A stretch of 58,591 nucleotides of DNA from an uncultured Eubacteriales bacterium. GTDB lineage: Bacteria; Bacillota; Clostridia; Oscillospirales; Oscillospiraceae. The number at the start of each line of letters is the position of its first letter. Positions within the stretch are counted from its first letter, which is position 1. Location: the NCBI GenBank assembly GCA_900549475.1, contig UROF01000014.1, forward strand, positions 1 to 58,591, given 5' to 3'. This document shows, piece by piece, positions 57,042 to 58,591 of the stretch. Position numbers and translations under genes: made by a program. The notes beneath the pieces are model-generated. The model saw only the letters and a list, made by a program, of their open reading frames with translations. It had not been told where the DNA came from and searched no databases.

Positions 57042-57069
57042 CCGGAAACGTTACCGGTATCGTTACCGG
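57042..57069 (+). promoter_or_regulatory. Two overlapping LacI-type operators
   Basis: CCGGAAACGTTACCGG (57042-57057) and CCGGTATCGTTACCGG (57054-57069) are near-perfect 16-base palindromes with the central CG typical of LacI-family sites. They share four bases, centres 12 apart, downstream of the promoter. Autorepression is inferred. Confidence 0.75.
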
Positions 57070-57134
57070 GAATGTTTTTCAGCAATATATCGTCACTTAT
57101 CGACGGTATATATTAAGAGGGAGGAGGCGCTGCC

Positions 57135-58148
57135 ATGACTATCCGGGATATTGCCAGAGAGTGCGGCGTCAGCGTTTCCACCGTGTCCCGCGTTCTCAAT
57201 AACCGCCCCGATGTCAGCGAGGCGGTCCGCCGCCAGGTTCTCTCCGTGGTGGAGCGGCAGGGCTACATCCCCAACAACAGCGCCCGGGATCTGGTCCGCA
57301 GCCAGTCCGACGCCATCGGCGTAGTGGTCCGGGGCACCGGGAACCTGTTTTTCTCCGATATGCTCAAGACTGTCTCCCGGGAGATCGACGCTGCGGGCTG
57401 TACCATGGTCCTCCGGCAGATCGACTCCGACGCTGACGAGGTGAAGGAGGGGGCTATCCTGGAGCGGGAGAAAAAGCTCCGCGGCCTCATCTTCCTGGGC
57501 GGCCGGTTCGACTACACCCCCGCGGAGCTGGCCCTCATCGGCGTACCCTATGTGTGCTGCTCCTACACCAACCGCTTCGGCTCCCTCCGGGAGGAGGACT
57601 ACGCCAGCGTCTCCATCGACGACCACCAGACTGCCTATCGGGCCGTGGAGGTCCTGCTCCAGCTGGGCCACCGGCGCATAGCCGCCCTGATCCCCAGCAC
57701 CAGCGACCGCTCCATCAGCCAGCTGCGCTGCAACGGCTATCTGGCCGCCCTCCGGGACAGCGGCACCGCCTTTGACCAGGCGCTGCTGGCAGAGACCGGC
57801 GGCAGCTTCGAGATGGAGGACGCCTACCGGGCCGTGGCCCGTCTGGTGGAAGCGGGAAAGGATTTTACCGCCCTTTTCACCATCTCGGATACCATGGCCA
57901 TGGCCGCTGTCAAGGCCCTCACCGACCATGGCCGCCGGGTGCCGGAGGACTGCTCCGTCATCGCCATCGACGGTCTGCGGCTGAGCGAGTACACCGTCCC
58001 TACCCTGACCACCATGGTCCAGCCCGCCGAGGAGATGGGCCGCCAGGCCGTGCAGATCCTGCTGGATATGCTCCAGGGCGGCAGCCGCCAGCGCCATGTG
58101 CGCCTGGAGGCTACCCTCCGCCAGGGCGGCTCCGTACGGCCCTTATGA
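57135..58148 (+). CDS. LacI-family transcriptional regulator
   Basis: A 337-residue regulator. HTH and hinge in residues 1-60: IRDIARECGVSVSTVSRVLN is the DNA-reading helix pair, and the RQGYIPNNSARDLV end of the headpiece. Residues about 62-335 form the sugar-binding two-lobe domain. GGGAGG is 8-12 bases before the ATG. Downstream comes a solute-binding lipoprotein gene, so the effector is likely the sugar carried by that ABC importer. Its own upstream operators suggest autoregulation. Confidence 0.94.
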   Translation: MTIRDIARECGVSVSTVSRVLNNRPDVSEAVRRQVLSVVERQGYIPNNSARDLVRSQSDAIGVVVRGTGNLFFSDMLKTVSREIDAAGCTMVLRQIDSDADEVKEGAILEREKKLRGLIFLGGRFDYTPAELALIGVPYVCCSYTNRFGSLREEDYASVSIDDHQTAYRAVEVLLQLGHRRIAALIPSTSDRSISQLRCNGYLAALRDSGTAFDQALLAETGGSFEMEDAYRAVARLVEAGKDFTALFTISDTMAMAAVKALTDHGRRVPEDCSVIAIDGLRLSEYTVPTLTTMVQPAEEMGRQAVQILLDMLQGGSRQRHVRLEATLRQGGSVRPL

Positions 58149-58223
58149 TCTTTGATTTTCCCGCCGGAAGGCGTGAAAATACAGCCTCATCCGAGGCAAA
58201 ATTTAAAAAGGAGATTGCATGAT

Positions 58224-58591
58224 ATGAAAAGAATGCTTGCTCTGCTTCTGTCTCTGGCCATGGTATTCGCCCTGGTGGCCTGCGGCGGAAACAACTCCGG
58301 CAACACCGGAAACAACACCGGCAACAACACTGCCAACGATCAGACCAGCGATGGCGACAACACCGCCGCCGGCGAGGTCTACTACCTGAACTTCAAGCCC
58401 GAGCAGGATGCTCAGTGGCAGGAGCTGGCCAAGATCTACACTGAGGAGACCGGCGTGCCTGTCACCGTGGTCACCGCCGCCTCCGGCGAGTACGAGACCA
58501 CCCTCATGAGCGAGATGGGCAAGAGCAATCCTCCCACCCTGTTCCAGGTCAACGGCCCTGTGGGTCTGGCCAACTGGAAGGATTACTGCTA
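58224..58591 (+). CDS. ABC transporter sugar-binding lipoprotein (5' part only)
   Basis: The first 122 residues are present; the gene runs off the window. The signal MKRMLALLLSLAMVFALVAC ends in a lipobox with Cys20, followed by an Asn/Gly/Thr-rich linker (about 21-48) and the start of a bacterial extracellular solute-binding domain (VYYLNFKPEQDAQWQELAKIY, EETGVPVTVV). Probably a carbohydrate-binding protein of an ABC importer regulated by the upstream LacI protein, 75 bases away. AAGGAG is about 10 bases before the ATG. Confidence 0.9.
   Translation, partial: MKRMLALLLSLAMVFALVACGGNNSGNTGNNTGNNTANDQTSDGDNTAAGEVYYLNFKPEQDAQWQELAKIYTEETGVPVTVVTAASGEYETTLMSEMGKSNPPTLFQVNGPVGLANWKDYC

Noticed and set aside
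1..58591. Prophage, insertion sequence or integrative element
   Set aside because: No transposase, integrase, capsid or conjugation cluster was found; TraX alone is not sufficient.

Overview
The window reads as one 58.6 kb stretch of a GC-rich (about 60%), spore-forming member of the Clostridia, most like gut Oscillospiraceae. Evidence: sporulation genes (spoIIE, spoVAD-spoVAE, a SpoVAF/GerA-type germination protein), anaerobic redox proteins (flavodiiron FprA, radical SAM, 4Fe-4S membrane protein), an SLH-anchored surface protein, strong GGAGG ribosome-binding sites and sigma-A promoters. The species is an inference. No phage, insertion sequence or CRISPR array was seen.

Layout. 1-5.7 kb: tRNA-Val, a DUF2156-GNAT fusion, MscS channel, NCS2 nucleobase permease, then an orphan OadB-like/OadG-like membrane pair. 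That pair is preceded by a consensus promoter, a yybP-ykoY-type (Mn2+) riboswitch and an intrinsic terminator that shares the aptamer's closing strand. 5.7-11.3 kb: mfd, a small unknown protein, spoIIE. 11.4-20 kb: radical SAM activase-like protein, flavodoxin-fold reductase, SLH surface protein, uridine phosphorylase, parvulin lipoprotein, truB, ribF and an unlisted 57-aa membrane protein. 20-25 kb: membrane XRE regulator, AT-richer TraX gene, amino-acid racemase, LysR regulator, germination protein with a sigma-G-like promoter. 25-29 kb: a tight four-gene minus-strand operon (HAD phosphatase, methyltransferase, MFS, GDPD). 29-36.6 kb: cysK-fprA-unknown operon; ZIP importer convergent with an operon of zinc-ribbon protein, NhaC antiporter and CDF exporter; Ig-like lipoprotein.

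36.7-47.3 kb: spoVAD-spoVAE, a glycoside operon (GH1, GH13, GPH symporter), dCMP deaminase, cysteine desulfidase, and tdh-kbl for threonine to glycine, the last two separated by a palindrome-rich repeat. 47.4-50.2 kb: an autoregulated-looking PadR regulator followed by two DUF2812 membrane paralogues. 50.2-54.7 kb: sodium:solute symporter with an unusually long structured leader, ybaB, dnaX and the SRP RNA. 54.7-58.6 kb: CD1871A-type CXXC peptide, 4Fe-4S membrane protein and TlpA lipoprotein (a redox module), ridA, then a LacI regulator with two overlapping palindromic operators and the start of a solute-binding lipoprotein cut by the window end.

The most notable system is the Mn2+-riboswitch-controlled OadB/OadG-like pair: no decarboxylase alpha subunit or biotin carrier is nearby, so a role in divalent-cation homeostasis rather than decarboxylation is a testable inference.
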